Part shown: positions 9,262 to 19,152 of the stretch, in pieces | Layout: each line of letters starts with the position of its first letter | How positions within the stretch are numbered: position 1 is the stretch's first letter | Assembly: GCF_014133895.1 (NCBI RefSeq) | Contig: NC_050727.1 | Location: 310,001 to 374,000, forward strand | DNA length: 64,000 nt | Reading direction: 5' to 3' | From: Torulaspora globosa | Taxonomy: Eukaryota; Ascomycota; Saccharomycetes; Saccharomycetales; Saccharomycetaceae | The notes under the pieces: model-generated | What the model saw: the letters and a program-made list of their open reading frames with translations, nothing else | Databases searched by the model: none | Told to the model about the DNA's origin: nothing | Position numbers and translations under genes: made by a program

Positions 9262-9628
9262 CTTGAAGGGTCCTGCTCATCGGATCCCAGCGATCCAAAA
9301 AGTGTCAATGAAAGCTGTAGACTCTAGAGAGGAAAATTATATACTGCCGACCTATGGATCAACCGCAACGCGTCTTGACCAAATAGGAAAGGTTATTAGC
9401 TTGTTTGCTTCGAAATGTATCGCTCATCTCATCGCTGAGTAATTTTCCAATAAAGGCGCACTAAACGACACCAGCCGAAAAAGGCCTTATAAGAGGCGAA
9501 TCCATCAAAGAAACCAAGGACGGCAGAGGCTCCCAAGTCTTGTTGCTGCGTTTTGGACGAGGAAGCAAGCACCGGCCGCAGGCTGTAAAACACAACAGGC
9601 ATCTTGCAGGTCGGGCTGACTGGCAGTC
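9262..9628. other. Intergenic region between RIM101 3' end and the DUF2456 gene
   Basis: A 367 bp gap: RIM101 terminates into it and the DUF2456 gene starts from it, both on the minus strand. If three flanking genes were inverted, the second breakpoint should be here. Apart from one PAC-type octamer (9428-9435) I see no RNA gene or repeat. Confidence 0.5.
9428..9435 (-). promoter_or_regulatory. PAC element (GCGATGAG) upstream of the DUF2456 gene
   Basis: The minus strand reads GCGATGAG, the full PAC octamer, 167-174 bp upstream of the DUF2456 ATG at 9261. A single octamer can occur by chance, and no clear RRPE accompanies it. Confidence 0.35.
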
Positions 9629-11080
9629 CTAGATGACGACCTGCGGATATCTTGAAATGCGTACCCTTGGAGAAGCGGTCACGGCTGATTCGCCAACATC
9701 TGTGTATTCGTCCTCGAGGAGCAGGCAGACTAGGTAGTCTCTCATCAAGTTGACTGTGGCCAGTGTTTCTTCGTACTCCTCCGCATTGAGCTCTCGGGTT
9801 ATGTCTAGCGAGGTTAGGGCGTCGGAGAGGCCTTGGTCGTCGCTTGTATCGCGTTTTCCCGAGCTTCTTTGCGCGGAGCTGTAGTACTGGGCTGGGGTGT
9901 TGAAGTGTGGTGCCCGCTCGAACGTCTTGTGTCTTGGCATCAGCAGAGGAGCCGACGACAGCGATGGCAGCACTGAACTTCTGTCGTGTGCGAACTGCGG
10001 CTCTATGGGTGGCAGTGGCCGCATCTCCGGGTATTGTCCCAGCGAGCCGGCCAGAAGCCCGGCACCGGTGCCAGTTGATCTGCTTGCGCTAGCTGCAGCT
10101 AAGGCTGGCTCGCCGTTTATCAAAGGTTTCTGTATTTCCTGATAGGCAGCAGGCGCGGGCCGAACGCTCTGCATGTTCCTTGACAGGGCAGAGAAGAAGT
10201 GAGCAGCATTTGCGGTCGCCAGGGGCGCGCTTCTGGGCAGATCGTCGTCCGCAGCAATCGGCTGCAGCACCGCATTCAGCCTTGCACCCAGTTTCTCCGA
10301 GTATATCGGCTCATAGGAAGGCAATTCGTTGGTCACCAGCTGCTGCAGTGAAATGGGCAGTTGGCCCGACGGAGACGACGAACAGTTCAACGGAGAACTC
10401 GCGCTGTCGCTCTTTGCAGGGTCCCTCCTGTCAGTTTCTTTCTTGGTCACGCGTTTGGCACCGATCTTGGGCCCTCTCTTCTTCTTAAAGATGATATGCG
10501 ATTCTATGTGCGTTTTCAAGTGTTTCTTGAGATCCTGCGGTCTCTTGAAGTTCTTGTCGCATGTGGTACATTTGAAAGGTTTCAATGCAATGTGGACCCT
10601 CAAGTGCGACGTTATATGGTCCCTCTTCTCCGTCTTGGCCTGGCAATCGCCCCATTTGCAGTTAAGCTGTAGGTTCTTCTGCGACTTCCTTCCCACGTGA
10701 TCCTTGCACAGGTGATGATATAGAAGCTCTGCCTGGCTGAAGACCTTGCCGCAGCCGTCCCAGCGGCACATTTGATGTTCTTCCTCGGATCCCGACGACA
10801 GTTCGCTCTGCGGCGTGCCTGCGTGGCCGCCAGTCGAGCTGTCGTAGCTCGACCTCCTAGTGGCTGTCAGGTAGCAGCCATCATTGTCGACATTTCCATT
10901 GCTGTTCATGTGAGAGGAGGCACTCAGCGTTGGTGACGGTAAAGAGTTATCGCTCTTCTTTCTATCGATGGAAGCATCCGAGTGCGGGGCATCCAATTGC
11001 CGTTCAGAACAACCATCCGATGACTTTTCGTCCACGTTTGCTTGGCTGTCTTGATTGAGGATGTCTTTGAGTAGCACCAT
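9629..11080 (-). CDS. RIM101: Rim101/PacC-type pH-response transcription factor
   Basis: A 483-residue C2H2 zinc-finger regulator. Three fingers sit near the N-terminus: 105-128 ([10 protein letters not shown].. H..H), 141-163 (CKWGDC..H..H) and 171-191 ([21 protein letters not shown]). The long CxxxxC spacing and Trp residues in fingers 1 and 2 are diagnostic of the PacC/Rim101 family. A basic patch ([17 protein letters not shown]) follows, then a low-complexity Ser/Pro/Ala-rich middle. The end contains acidic [12 protein letters not shown]. In the family, alkaline pH triggers the Rim pathway and the protease Rim13 removes the acidic C-terminus, giving the active repressor. At 483 residues it is shorter than S. 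cerevisiae Rim101 (625). WSC4 is upstream on the same strand, as in YHL028W-YHL027W. Confidence 0.92.
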   Translation of the reverse strand: MVLLKDILNQDSQANVDEKSSDGCSERQLDAPHSDASIDRKKSDNSLPSPTLSASSHMNSNGNVDNDGCYLTATRRSSYDSSTGGHAGTPQSELSSGSEEEHQMCRWDGCGKVFSQAELLYHHLCKDHVGRKSQKNLQLNCKWGDCQAKTEKRDHITSHLRVHIALKPFKCTTCDKNFKRPQDLKKHLKTHIESHIIFKKKRGPKIGAKRVTKKETDRRDPAKSDSASSPLNCSSSPSGQLPISLQQLVTNELPSYEPIYSEKLGARLNAVLQPIAADDDLPRSAPLATANAAHFFSALSRNMQSVRPAPAAYQEIQKPLINGEPALAAASASRSTGTGAGLLAGSLGQYPEMRPLPPIEPQFAHDRSSVLPSLSSAPLLMPRHKTFERAPHFNTPAQYYSSAQRSSGKRDTSDDQGLSDALTSLDITRELNAEEYEETLATVNLMRDYLVCLLLEDEYTDVGESAVTASPRVRISRYPQVVI

Positions 11081-11415
11081 TCTCGTTCCTAGACGATAAA
11101 TGGCTCGATCTCGAGGTTAATCGTGGTTCTTGTTGGCAAAGTTGCAGCAGGAGATGATCTTATCTTGAGTAACGCCTCAGGGTCCACTGTAGATAGTAAG
11201 ATCCGTACGATATGACATACCACTGTCACAGTTGCGACCTCTGACACCTCGACGACAGTAATTCGAGATTGATGGTATTGAAGCTCATGGTCTCGGGATT
11301 TGAATCTGGGTATGTATTATCTGGGATAAGGAGTGAATCTATAAACTGACCGTGGATTTTAGTGTATTAGTTTTCTTGGTTATAGTACATGTATCGTTAG
11401 AGTGAGTGATGTTCC
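11081..11415. other. Intergenic region WSC4-RIM101
   Basis: A 335 bp gap with both flanking genes on the minus strand, so it carries the RIM101 promoter and the WSC4 3' end. The sequence is of ordinary composition. I see no gene, tRNA or well-matched regulatory motif. Confidence 0.5.
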
Positions 11416-12891
11416 TTACTCGTTTATTACTCTGAGAACCTTTCTGGAGTAATCGATGTCATCCGCAAGGGAGACTTTCGAGTTACTGTGGCAGATCTCG
11501 GACAGCACCTGGTTTGGATCCAGCCTTTGGTCCATTATCACAGGCTGTGCAGTTGTAAAATCTAGGGAGTCGTCGTCGAAGGACGGTCTCTTGGACCTCA
11601 AGGTTGGCTCGAAAATTCCCTTCTCGTCCGCGTAGACAAAGCCTTGCGAGCCAGAGGACGAGCGGTTACCGCCGTAGTTGACCGAGTCGGCACCGCTGGA
11701 CTGATCGTGACGTCTTGGTGAGAGTACAGCCTCGTTGTATTGTTCCTCGAAGTCTCTCTTTTGTTTTCTGGGCCTGATCAAGAAGAACCAGAGAAGTAGG
11801 AGGATGATTGCTAGAACGACTACTCCGACAGCAACGAATGTGCCAGCCACTTTGCCGGGAGAATGCCAATAGTCGTTGCTATCGGAGTTGTTTGATTTGT
11901 TGACGTTTGAAGGAGCAAGTGCGACGACTGTAGCTGAGGAGGACGACGTAGTGACAACCATGGTCATAGTGGTCACAAGCTGCGAGACATGTGTCAATTG
12001 CGTGGTGAAGTTGCCTGAGCTGCCGTCGAGGGTTGTCTGCGTTTGCGTCAACGTCAGCACCGAGTAGACCACGGAGGTGAACCCAATGACGGAGGTGGAG
12101 TACTGCGTTTGCACGGGGGACGTAGGTCTGGGCGAAGAGGAAGTCGCCGGAGTAGAGGAGGAACTGGAGGCGACAATTAGGGTACTGGAGGATGAGCTGG
12201 AAGCGCTTGTACTGCTGGAGCTCGAGCTACTTGAGGTGCTGGAGCTCGACGTGCTGGAGGTACTGGATGAAGAGGTGCTAGATGTGCTAGAGGTGCTTGT
12301 GGAGGACATTGTTGTGGTCGATGAACTACTCGCGCTGGTGCTTGTGGAGGACGTTGTTGTGGTCGATGAACTACTCGCGCTGGTGCTTGTGGAGGACGTT
12401 GTTGTCGTCGATGAACTCGCGCTGGTGCTGCTGGAGCTCGATGTACTCGAACTCCCCGAGCTGCTCAAACTGCTCATCGTGCTCACACTGCTTGTCTCAC
12501 TGCTCGAGCTCGTTGAACCCGAGCTGAAACTCGCAGTCGAACTCGCACTGCTCGATACACTCGTCACAAAACTCGGCGGCGAACCTTGTCCCAAATACAG
12601 ATACTGGAACAATCCCGCATCCTTGTTCCCACATCTCTCCGCCGGATACCCGATACACGGATCACTGCAATCGCTCAACGACACAACACTGCCCGGCGCA
12701 GACTCAGAACACCAGCAATTCGCTCCCTGTATGATAGCATACTGAGACCCAGCACAATGGTCTGAACACCATCCATTGCTCTGATACAGCCATGAAGAAC
12801 CATCCCCTGAGCCCGTATTCTGACTCGAACAGTACTTTTCCCCGACTGCCTGAACAACCGGCATCAACCAAACCCACGTAACCAACACCAT
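11416..12891 (-). CDS. WSC4: Wsc4-type cell-wall stress sensor
   Basis: A 491-residue single-pass sensor of the WSC family. A short hydrophobic signal peptide (about residues 1-16) precedes a WSC cysteine motif with eight Cys (21, 42, 46, 59, 61, 75, 79, 87). A Ser/Thr-rich rod (about 105-265), probably heavily O-mannosylated, acts as a spring. One transmembrane helix spans about 348-372 and is followed by the basic stop RPRKQKR. The roughly 119-residue cytosolic tail ends in SRKVLRVINE, like the tails that recruit Rom2 to Rho1. It reports wall or membrane stress to the cell-integrity MAP kinase cascade. Position next to RIM101 and OCA5 (YHL027W, YHL029C) makes it WSC4 rather than WSC1-3. Part of the rod is a 45-bp tandem repeat. 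Confidence 0.88.
   Translation of the reverse strand: MVLVTWVWLMPVVQAVGEKYCSSQNTGSGDGSSWLYQSNGWCSDHCAGSQYAIIQGANCWCSESAPGSVVSLSDCSDPCIGYPAERCGNKDAGLFQYLYLGQGSPPSFVTSVSSSASSTASFSSGSTSSSSETSSVSTMSSLSSSGSSSTSSSSSTSASSSTTTTSSTSTSASSSSTTTTSSTSTSASSSSTTTMSSTSTSSTSSTSSSSTSSTSSSSTSSSSSSSSTSASSSSSSTLIVASSSSSTPATSSSPRPTSPVQTQYSTSVIGFTSVVYSVLTLTQTQTTLDGSSGNFTTQLTHVSQLVTTMTMVVTTSSSSATVVALAPSNVNKSNNSDSNDYWHSPGKVAGTFVAVGVVVLAIILLLLWFFLIRPRKQKRDFEEQYNEAVLSPRRHDQSSGADSVNYGGNRSSSGSQGFVYADEKGIFEPTLRSKRPSFDDDSLDFTTAQPVIMDQRLDPNQVLSEICHSNSKVSLADDIDYSRKVLRVINE
12293..12424 (-). repeat. 45-bp coding minisatellite, three copies, in WSC4
   Basis: Three head-to-tail copies of a 45-bp unit: 12293-12337, 12338-12382 and 12383-12424. 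The third lacks three bases, so the reading frame is kept. Copies 1 and 2 differ at one position (aggacatt versus aggacgtt). Each encodes about 15 Ser/Thr residues in the extracellular rod. Flanking Ser codons are also repetitive but less exact. Confidence 0.9.
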
Positions 12892-13105
12892 ATGTGTGAC
12901 TAATCACTCTGGCTGTACACCTTTCAATGCTTCAGTAGAATATACTAGATGGATACTGATCTACCTATCATTACTTGACTATACTAAAACCCACCTTAAT
13001 AGTAAGGTTGTTGGAACGTTACTATGCACATCGTAGAGAACAACAAAGAGGCAAGCTCCAGACAGAGAAACTCTGCAGGAAAACTCCGTGCGCTCGAAGG
13101 GCAGA

Positions 13106-13112
13106 TTACCCG
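13106..13112 (+). promoter_or_regulatory. Reb1-type site TTACCCG (WSC4/OCA5)
   Basis: A perfect TTACCCG heptamer in the divergent gap, 215 bp from WSC4 and 332 bp from OCA5. Reb1 sites of this form commonly keep divergent promoters nucleosome-free. A heptamer match is weak evidence on its own. Confidence 0.35.
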
Positions 13113-13306
13113 ATTGGGAGGTGCCAGTTCCGTCGTCTTGCACGGAGTGTTATCATGTTGTACGTGTTGTCAGGTAGGGACTTCATCGATATTGGTATGG
13201 TTCAACTCAGCAGAGCTCGAGGTTTCGACGCAGATATGCAAAGCGCTGTGTAGTATCTATCATGGGCGATGTTGTTTGATATCTGGTCTGAGGTGGACTT
13301 TTCTTT

Positions 13307-13329
13307 CACAGCGCGCTCCGCGCGCTGTG
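13307..13329. repeat. GC-rich perfect inverted repeat upstream of OCA5
   Basis: Two 10-nt arms, CACAGCGCGC (13307-13316) and GCGCGCTGTG (13320-13329), separated by TCC. A further CAGCGCGC copy lies at 13351-13358. CGCGCG cores resemble Rsc3/Rsc30 sites that help clear nucleosomes, which would fit 115-137 bp upstream of the OCA5 start. A structured RNA is an alternative. Confidence 0.5.
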
Positions 13330-13443
13330 GAAAACCGGCTTTATTACCCTCAGCGCGCACTCAAGAACAGCATTAGCAGTGATATCAAGTATAGAGGAAC
13401 TGCGAAGGTTGTAGATGTACAGTGCAGGTGTTGGTTCGTCAAG

Positions 13444-15234
13444 ATGGTCGAGAAGAAGAGCTCGATGAGTAGCCCGCATCACCATCTTAAGCATCTGAAG
13501 CACCAGCAGCAAGGCAGAGAGCTGGTCGAGACGATAATCGAGCTTGTGGAGCAGAATGACCATGATTCGCTGGCTTTCATCGCTAGGAATTGCGGCATAC
13601 CGCCGCAATTGAGACATGTGGTTTGGCCCATTCTGCTCAAGTACCATCCGATGTGTATCTCGCCAAACATCATGTCGAATGTGATTACGTGGGACCCGCA
13701 TTGCAATTCGTATTCTGTGGTCGAAAGCCAGGTGGAGCCGTCGCAGGAGGACCTAGAGGGGCTGATTCTGCATGATCTGCGCAAGTATTTCCACTCGAGA
13801 AGCAACGGAACCGTGACCGGGTACACGACCAGCTCGTCGGACGTCTCGACTGTGAGTTCGATGGACATCAGTATGCTCACTGCGGAGGACGAATCGGTTG
13901 TGTTGAACGCGCTGAAACGAGCGATCCTGCGGTTTCTGAGCAGGTGGTCCAAGATCTTCAAGTATGAGAGTGGGCTCGCGTGGATTGCTACTGGGTTGGC
14001 TGAGTGGGTGCCTGTGCAGGAGCTCAGCTTGGGGCTTGAGGGCCCCGTCGTCTTGAGCGGTAAGAAGCATTCGCATTCGCATGCATCTTCTTTTGCTCAT
14101 TCGCATAACAGCGGCGCCGCTTCGCTGTCCGTCACTCCCACTACTGGCGTTTCACAGAGCGCGAACGTCTGTCTGTGTTATCTCTACAAAGAATACCCGC
14201 TGCCAGCGCAGCTGCGGTCAAAACTGCCAAGTGAACCAGTTTCCTCCTTTGACCATACCTTCGAGAGACTCGTGCTTGTCATTCTTCACTGTCCCGACAC
14301 TATACTGGCCCAGAAACAAACTGCATCTCATTTAAACACAAAGGAGCCTCATCCAATAAATTACTTTCCTGTGATATCCGGCGGGGACATTTCGTACCAA
14401 ACACAGGTGTTCTTCAAAGTTTTCTCTACGATTCTGCCTGAACTCTACCAGCCGTTCACTGAAGAAAGCGTTCTCCAAACTAGCAACAGACGGGTCAGTT
14501 GGCTCTACTGGTGGATCAAATGCTCAGGTGCGCGCGCATTGCAAAAACAGGATAGGGCACGTCTATGGGATATCCTCCTTGGTTGGAGACCGGAGCCTCG
14601 CATGAGCTCGATTAACTTCTTCCTCAACTACAATACAAAGAAATTCGATCACCTATACAAGGAGCCCTCGAAAAAGCATGTGAATTTCCTGAAATCATTA
14701 GCCAAGAACGACCCATTTTGGTTCCCGGATCTAGATCTGATACCGATTGGCACGCAAAAGTACCGGTTCGATTACGAAATCCTCAAGGAAATTCTCCGAA
14801 GAAATCGTTACGGTCAGAATGCGGAGGACCAAACAAGCATTGATGAACCACATGACGACAAGATACCGTATTCTTTGATTGACCCGCATATTCAACTGCT
14901 CTTTGTCTACGTTGCAATACTGCAGTACAACGAATTCAAGCTTCTAGAGTTCGAAGAGACGGAAATTTCCGAGTTTTTAACGAATGTCCCCATGCTTTCT
15001 AAAGCAGACGATTACTGTTACCGGAAATTGTATGATACCACAAACATATCGGAATCGAGCCATAGTAGTAGCCAGGAAGATCTTCACAAGAGGCCCGGGT
15101 CCTCAAACATGTTGATAGAGGTGGGGAATGACGCCAAAGCTTCACACTCATTCGACGATTTACTAAGCATGGCAGGCGATATATGGAGAAAGTGGCTATG
15201 GGCAGAGCTCGAAGAGAGCTCAGTTGATGAATGA
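13444..15234 (+). CDS. OCA5: Oca5-like protein with TBC-related domain
   Basis: A 596-residue orthologue of S. cerevisiae Oca5 (YHL029C), a cytoplasmic protein linked to oxidant-induced cell-cycle arrest and carrying a divergent Rab-GAP/TBC-like domain. Strong family blocks are visible: [20 protein letters not shown] near residue 53, [18 protein letters not shown] near 167, the [10 protein letters not shown] segment, and [17 protein letters not shown] further on. The end is [11 protein letters not shown]. The Arg and Gln fingers of active TBC domains are not obvious, so GAP activity is doubtful. I chose the ATG at 13444 (MVEKKSS) because it aligns with the family N-terminus. An in-frame ATG at 13024 would add 140 Cys/Arg-rich residues unlike the family. 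It is divergent from WSC4 and followed by PRP19 on the same strand. Confidence 0.9.
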   Translation: MVEKKSSMSSPHHHLKHLKHQQQGRELVETIIELVEQNDHDSLAFIARNCGIPPQLRHVVWPILLKYHPMCISPNIMSNVITWDPHCNSYSVVESQVEPSQEDLEGLILHDLRKYFHSRSNGTVTGYTTSSSDVSTVSSMDISMLTAEDESVVLNALKRAILRFLSRWSKIFKYESGLAWIATGLAEWVPVQELSLGLEGPVVLSGKKHSHSHASSFAHSHNSGAASLSVTPTTGVSQSANVCLCYLYKEYPLPAQLRSKLPSEPVSSFDHTFERLVLVILHCPDTILAQKQTASHLNTKEPHPINYFPVISGGDISYQTQVFFKVFSTILPELYQPFTEESVLQTSNRRVSWLYWWIKCSGARALQKQDRARLWDILLGWRPEPRMSSINFFLNYNTKKFDHLYKEPSKKHVNFLKSLAKNDPFWFPDLDLIPIGTQKYRFDYEILKEILRRNRYGQNAEDQTSIDEPHDDKIPYSLIDPHIQLLFVYVAILQYNEFKLLEFEETEISEFLTNVPMLSKADDYCYRKLYDTTNISESSHSSSQEDLHKRPGSSNMLIEVGNDAKASHSFDDLLSMAGDIWRKWLWAELEESSVDE

Positions 15235-15369
15235 TTCCAGCTCTATGTGCTTGTCATCAAACATTCGTGGAAAGCGACGGGACTACCGATATATCAAATT
15301 TCAATCAGAATAAGAATTACACTATGGATGAGCAGATGTTTGATAAACAGCATAGAGCATTTTGGCTTG

Positions 15370-16932
15370 ATGTTTTGTGCAATCAGTGGCAAGCCACCTA
15401 GGTTCCCTGTACTATCCCCGCGTTCCAAATGCATATTTGAAAAAGAGTTAATCGAACAATACGTGTCAGATGAAGGTAAGGATCCCGTAACGAACTCGCC
15501 TTTGACGGTTGATGAGCTGATAGAGATATCGCAAAGCCCTGAGCAGAGTTCGTTTGCTGACAGTCTCAATTCTTCTACGTTGAACACCAATTACAGCATA
15601 CCAAATTTACTGTCTTCACTTCAAAATGAATGGGACGCTATCATGCTGGAGAACTTTAAGCTTCGCAAACAATTAGACGAAAGTACAAAAAAGCTTTCGG
15701 TGGCGTTCTACGAACGAGATGCCGCCAAAATAGTTGCAGCCAAAGCTTTGAAAGCCAGGGATGACATAATGCGCGAGATGAACCACCTGGTATCGCAGAT
15801 AGGAGATGCGGAAGTTCCCGAATCGCTTGAACATCAAGGGGCCCCAGTATCTCTTTCTCTGGTTTCAAGCGCATTGCTGGAACGTTTATCTCAAGAATCG
15901 ATGAGCTACTTGAAGAAAACGAAAAAGGTTGCAAGCGATTTCAGCGTACCAGCTTTGGCTCCCTTCAAGCTCGAAGGCAAATGGGACGTGGACAAATCAC
16001 TAAAGTTGCATAGGACAACGTCGCTATGCCTTGAGTTTCAACAGAGCGTGGTATTCCAGCTTCAAGATGTGTCCCAAGTATGCTACATGAAGGGTCCCCT
16101 TTCTCACCGTGTCGTCGGGGCACCTTTTAGTGATAAAGTGAAATACCTGGCAGCTGCGTCCCATGACCGACTTCTGATATGCACCGCTGACGGTAGGATG
16201 GGTGTCAGTAGCATTTCGGGCGACCAGATGGAAGTCGCCAATACGAAAATTGGTAATATTATTTTTATGGAAAACCATGAAGAGATCCTAAACGATCATT
16301 TCCTCTGGGCAGATGACTCAGGTGCCGTCGGATTCACTACAATGGACTGTAAAGAAACCATCTTGCTCATCGCAGGGCAGCAGGAAAAGCAGTTCTTCCA
16401 GGCTGCATACCATAAAGATGGTTTACTTCTCGCCCTGGTAAATACGCGCGAAATCAAGATATTTGATCTGACTAAACCGGAAGAGCACTCAACAGACTTC
16501 CAGATAGGCAAGGAAATTAAAGCAGACGGCGAGATAAAAGAAGTAAGGTTCAGCAGTAATGGTTACTGGATGATCGTTCACTGTGGTAATACCTTGATGG
16601 CATTTGATCTCAGAAAATCACCCGGTACATTAGCCTTGAACCCATTCGAACTGGGTTCTGGCTCGACGAAGGTTCTATGGGATCTCGACGTATCTGCCAG
16701 ACACCTGGCACTCCTAAAAGAAGGAAACGATAGCCATCAACACGCGCTGGAATTTTTCTCCTACCAAAAATCCAAGAAATCATGGGAGCCTGCCGACCTG
16801 GAGGTCTTCCATCTAGAGTCTCCGAACCTCCCTCACGAAGAACTCAACAACTTCTTAATGCTATATACGAAGGAAGGCCCTGCAGCCATCCTACAGGCTC
16901 GGGAGCAGGTGCTCTTCTATGTTACCAAGTAA
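15370..16932 (+). CDS. PRP19: Prp19 U-box ubiquitin ligase of the spliceosome
   Basis: A 520-residue orthologue of Prp19, the core of the NineTeen complex. It builds K63 ubiquitin chains on spliceosomal proteins and stabilises the active spliceosome. The U-box occupies about residues 1-57 (MFCAISGKPPRFPVLSP..., IFEKELIEQYV, DPVTNSPLTVDEL). The tetramerisation coiled coil with YSIPNLLSSLQNEWDAIMLE is at about 75-135, and a C-terminal WD40 propeller runs from about 210 to the end. Start chosen at 15370 because the family begins at this Met; upstream codons in the same frame are non-homologous. The gene follows OCA5 by 135 bp. In S. cerevisiae PRP19 (YLL036C) is adjacent to GRC3; here four genes lie between the GRC3-RIX7 pair and PRP19. 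Confidence 0.93.
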   Translation: MFCAISGKPPRFPVLSPRSKCIFEKELIEQYVSDEGKDPVTNSPLTVDELIEISQSPEQSSFADSLNSSTLNTNYSIPNLLSSLQNEWDAIMLENFKLRKQLDESTKKLSVAFYERDAAKIVAAKALKARDDIMREMNHLVSQIGDAEVPESLEHQGAPVSLSLVSSALLERLSQESMSYLKKTKKVASDFSVPALAPFKLEGKWDVDKSLKLHRTTSLCLEFQQSVVFQLQDVSQVCYMKGPLSHRVVGAPFSDKVKYLAAASHDRLLICTADGRMGVSSISGDQMEVANTKIGNIIFMENHEEILNDHFLWADDSGAVGFTTMDCKETILLIAGQQEKQFFQAAYHKDGLLLALVNTREIKIFDLTKPEEHSTDFQIGKEIKADGEIKEVRFSSNGYWMIVHCGNTLMAFDLRKSPGTLALNPFELGSGSTKVLWDLDVSARHLALLKEGNDSHQHALEFFSYQKSKKSWEPADLEVFHLESPNLPHEELNNFLMLYTKEGPAAILQAREQVLFYVTK

Positions 16933-17109
16933 TCAGTTATATCAATCCTAGAACTATTTCAAGTCGTAGACCTGGTGCCAAGGAAAAAAAGGCTGCGCGA
17001 CCGACGCCCAGCGAAGAAGATTTTACTAGACGTGCGGTATACGAAAATCAGTCAAGTTTGCTTCAATTGGGTCTGATTGGCTGCCCCACACTGACTGAAG
17101 ACTTGCCAA

Positions 17110-17883
17110 ATGCCATTGCTAGATTCTGTGAAGAGCTTTGTGCAATCCACGACAGAATTGAAAGTGAGACAAGCGACCGATGAAAGTGAAAACTCGGGCG
17201 CCACGGGTACGCTGATGAATGAGATCTCAGTTCTCACCTATAGTCCCAAGACACTGAAGGAAATTGTTCAGGTAATAAGGAAAAGGTTGACCGGTAACGG
17301 GAGAAAGACATCACACAAAAACTGCATTCATCTCGTCAAGACTCTAACACTAATAAGCTACTTGATGAACAATGGCTCAAATGAGTTCATAGCATGGGTA
17401 AGAAGCAGCATCTTCATCATTGAGTGTCTGCGGAACTTCCAAACCGAGGATCGCGCCGATGAGAAGATCTGCAAGCAGATCAGACTAATATCAAATGATC
17501 TTTGCATGCTGATCAGAGACGATACTCTTCTTGAACAGCGCCGCAAGGAAGTGGGTGTCTTCAGATCGAGCATATCGTCGCCAGGAAGGAAATCTACCGA
17601 CAATAGCCATCTGAAAAAATGGTCTAGCAACGCCTCTGCAAATTCAGAAGGCGCCAAGAGCAATCTCAGCATGTCTCCGATAACTCCGACGACCATCAAT
17701 GAGTATCAGTATTCTTCTAATACTACGAAATACTATCAACGAGGTATGACAAGTCTCGATTTGAAGAGACGACTCGTGAACAAGAATTCCTCTGAACACA
17801 ATCCGCTAGGCCCATTACGAGAGGAAGATGATGCTCATACACCCTCGGTCTCCATCACGGCTTCCAATAATCCATTTCGATAA
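17110..17883 (+). CDS. ENT4: ENTH-domain protein Ent4
   Basis: A 257-residue protein that is mostly an ENTH domain (about residues 1-145: MPLLDSVKSFVQS, ATDESENSGATGTLMNEIS, TSHKNCIHLVKTLTLISYLMNNGSNEFI). In the family ENTH domains bind phosphoinositides, and Ent4 works in endosomal/TGN sorting. The Ser/Asn-rich rest contains the conserved FRSSIS.PGRKSTDNSHLK block and ends in SNNPFR, giving the NPF tripeptide that binds EH domains. No clathrin box is evident. It matches YLL038C in sequence and place, between PRP19 and UBI4. Translation starts at the only reasonable ATG, 178 bp after PRP19. Confidence 0.91.
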   Translation: MPLLDSVKSFVQSTTELKVRQATDESENSGATGTLMNEISVLTYSPKTLKEIVQVIRKRLTGNGRKTSHKNCIHLVKTLTLISYLMNNGSNEFIAWVRSSIFIIECLRNFQTEDRADEKICKQIRLISNDLCMLIRDDTLLEQRRKEVGVFRSSISSPGRKSTDNSHLKKWSSNASANSEGAKSNLSMSPITPTTINEYQYSSNTTKYYQRGMTSLDLKRRLVNKNSSEHNPLGPLREEDDAHTPSVSITASNNPFR

Positions 17884-17964
17884 AGCAAGGCTTTGACCAC
17901 GCTCCTGCCACATTACCTTGGTCTCTTCGCTTGAGGGCATCTCATCTCATCTTATCGCATCAGG

Positions 17965-17971
17965 TTACCCG
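17965..17971 (+). promoter_or_regulatory. Reb1-type site TTACCCG upstream of UBI4
   Basis: A perfect TTACCCG, 186 bp before the UBI4 ATG and 23 bp before an AGGGG stress element. It fits a nucleosome-clearing role or a roadblock after ENT4. Motif match only. Confidence 0.4.
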
Positions 17972-17993
17972 CATCTATGCCGGAGATTAAAAA

Positions 17994-17998
17994 AGGGG
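17994..17998 (+). promoter_or_regulatory. STRE (AGGGG) upstream of UBI4
   Basis: AGGGG, the Msn2/Msn4 stress response element, 159 bp before the UBI4 start. UBI4 is stress-induced in S. cerevisiae partly through STREs. The site is five bases long, so chance is possible. Confidence 0.4.
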
Positions 17999-18039
17999 TC
18001 CGGAAAGCCGGGTGACTGAGGAGATAAGGAGACCGCAGG

Positions 18040-18047
18040 TATATAAG
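18040..18047 (+). promoter_or_regulatory. TATA box of UBI4
   Basis: TATATAAG, matching TATAWAWR, 110 bp before the UBI4 ATG. A canonical TATA suits a strongly inducible gene. Confidence 0.65.
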
Positions 18048-18055
18048 CAGAGAGG

Positions 18056-18064
18056 TTTGCCACC
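18056..18064 (-). promoter_or_regulatory. PACE / Rpn4 site upstream of UBI4
   Basis: TTTGCCACC on the plus strand is the exact reverse complement of GGTGGCAAA, the proteasome-associated control element bound by Rpn4. It lies 93-101 bp before the UBI4 ATG and 9 bp past the TATA box. This would tie ubiquitin supply to proteasome gene expression. Confidence 0.65.
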
Positions 18065-18075
18065 TTGGGGGATAA

Positions 18076-19074
<999 letters not shown>

Positions 19075-19152
19075 GTTATCCGGTTATTTAGGTAGATGTG
19101 TGTATATTTGAAGTAAAATGCATAGACTTTTGCTACCTACCTCACTAACTGT

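Larger units (their letters stand above)
12892..13443. other. Divergent promoter region WSC4/OCA5
   Basis: A 552 bp gap between divergent WSC4 and OCA5. It contains a Reb1-type TTACCCG (13106-13112) and a GC-rich inverted repeat close to OCA5. The OCA5 frame stays open, without a stop, for 140 codons upstream of the chosen start to an ATG at 13024; that extension looks non-coding (see the OCA5 entry). Confidence 0.55.

Noticed and set aside
12077..12745. 222-codon plus-strand Leu/Glu/Val-rich frame
   Set aside because: Complement of the Ser codons in the WSC4 rod; no supported start or family.
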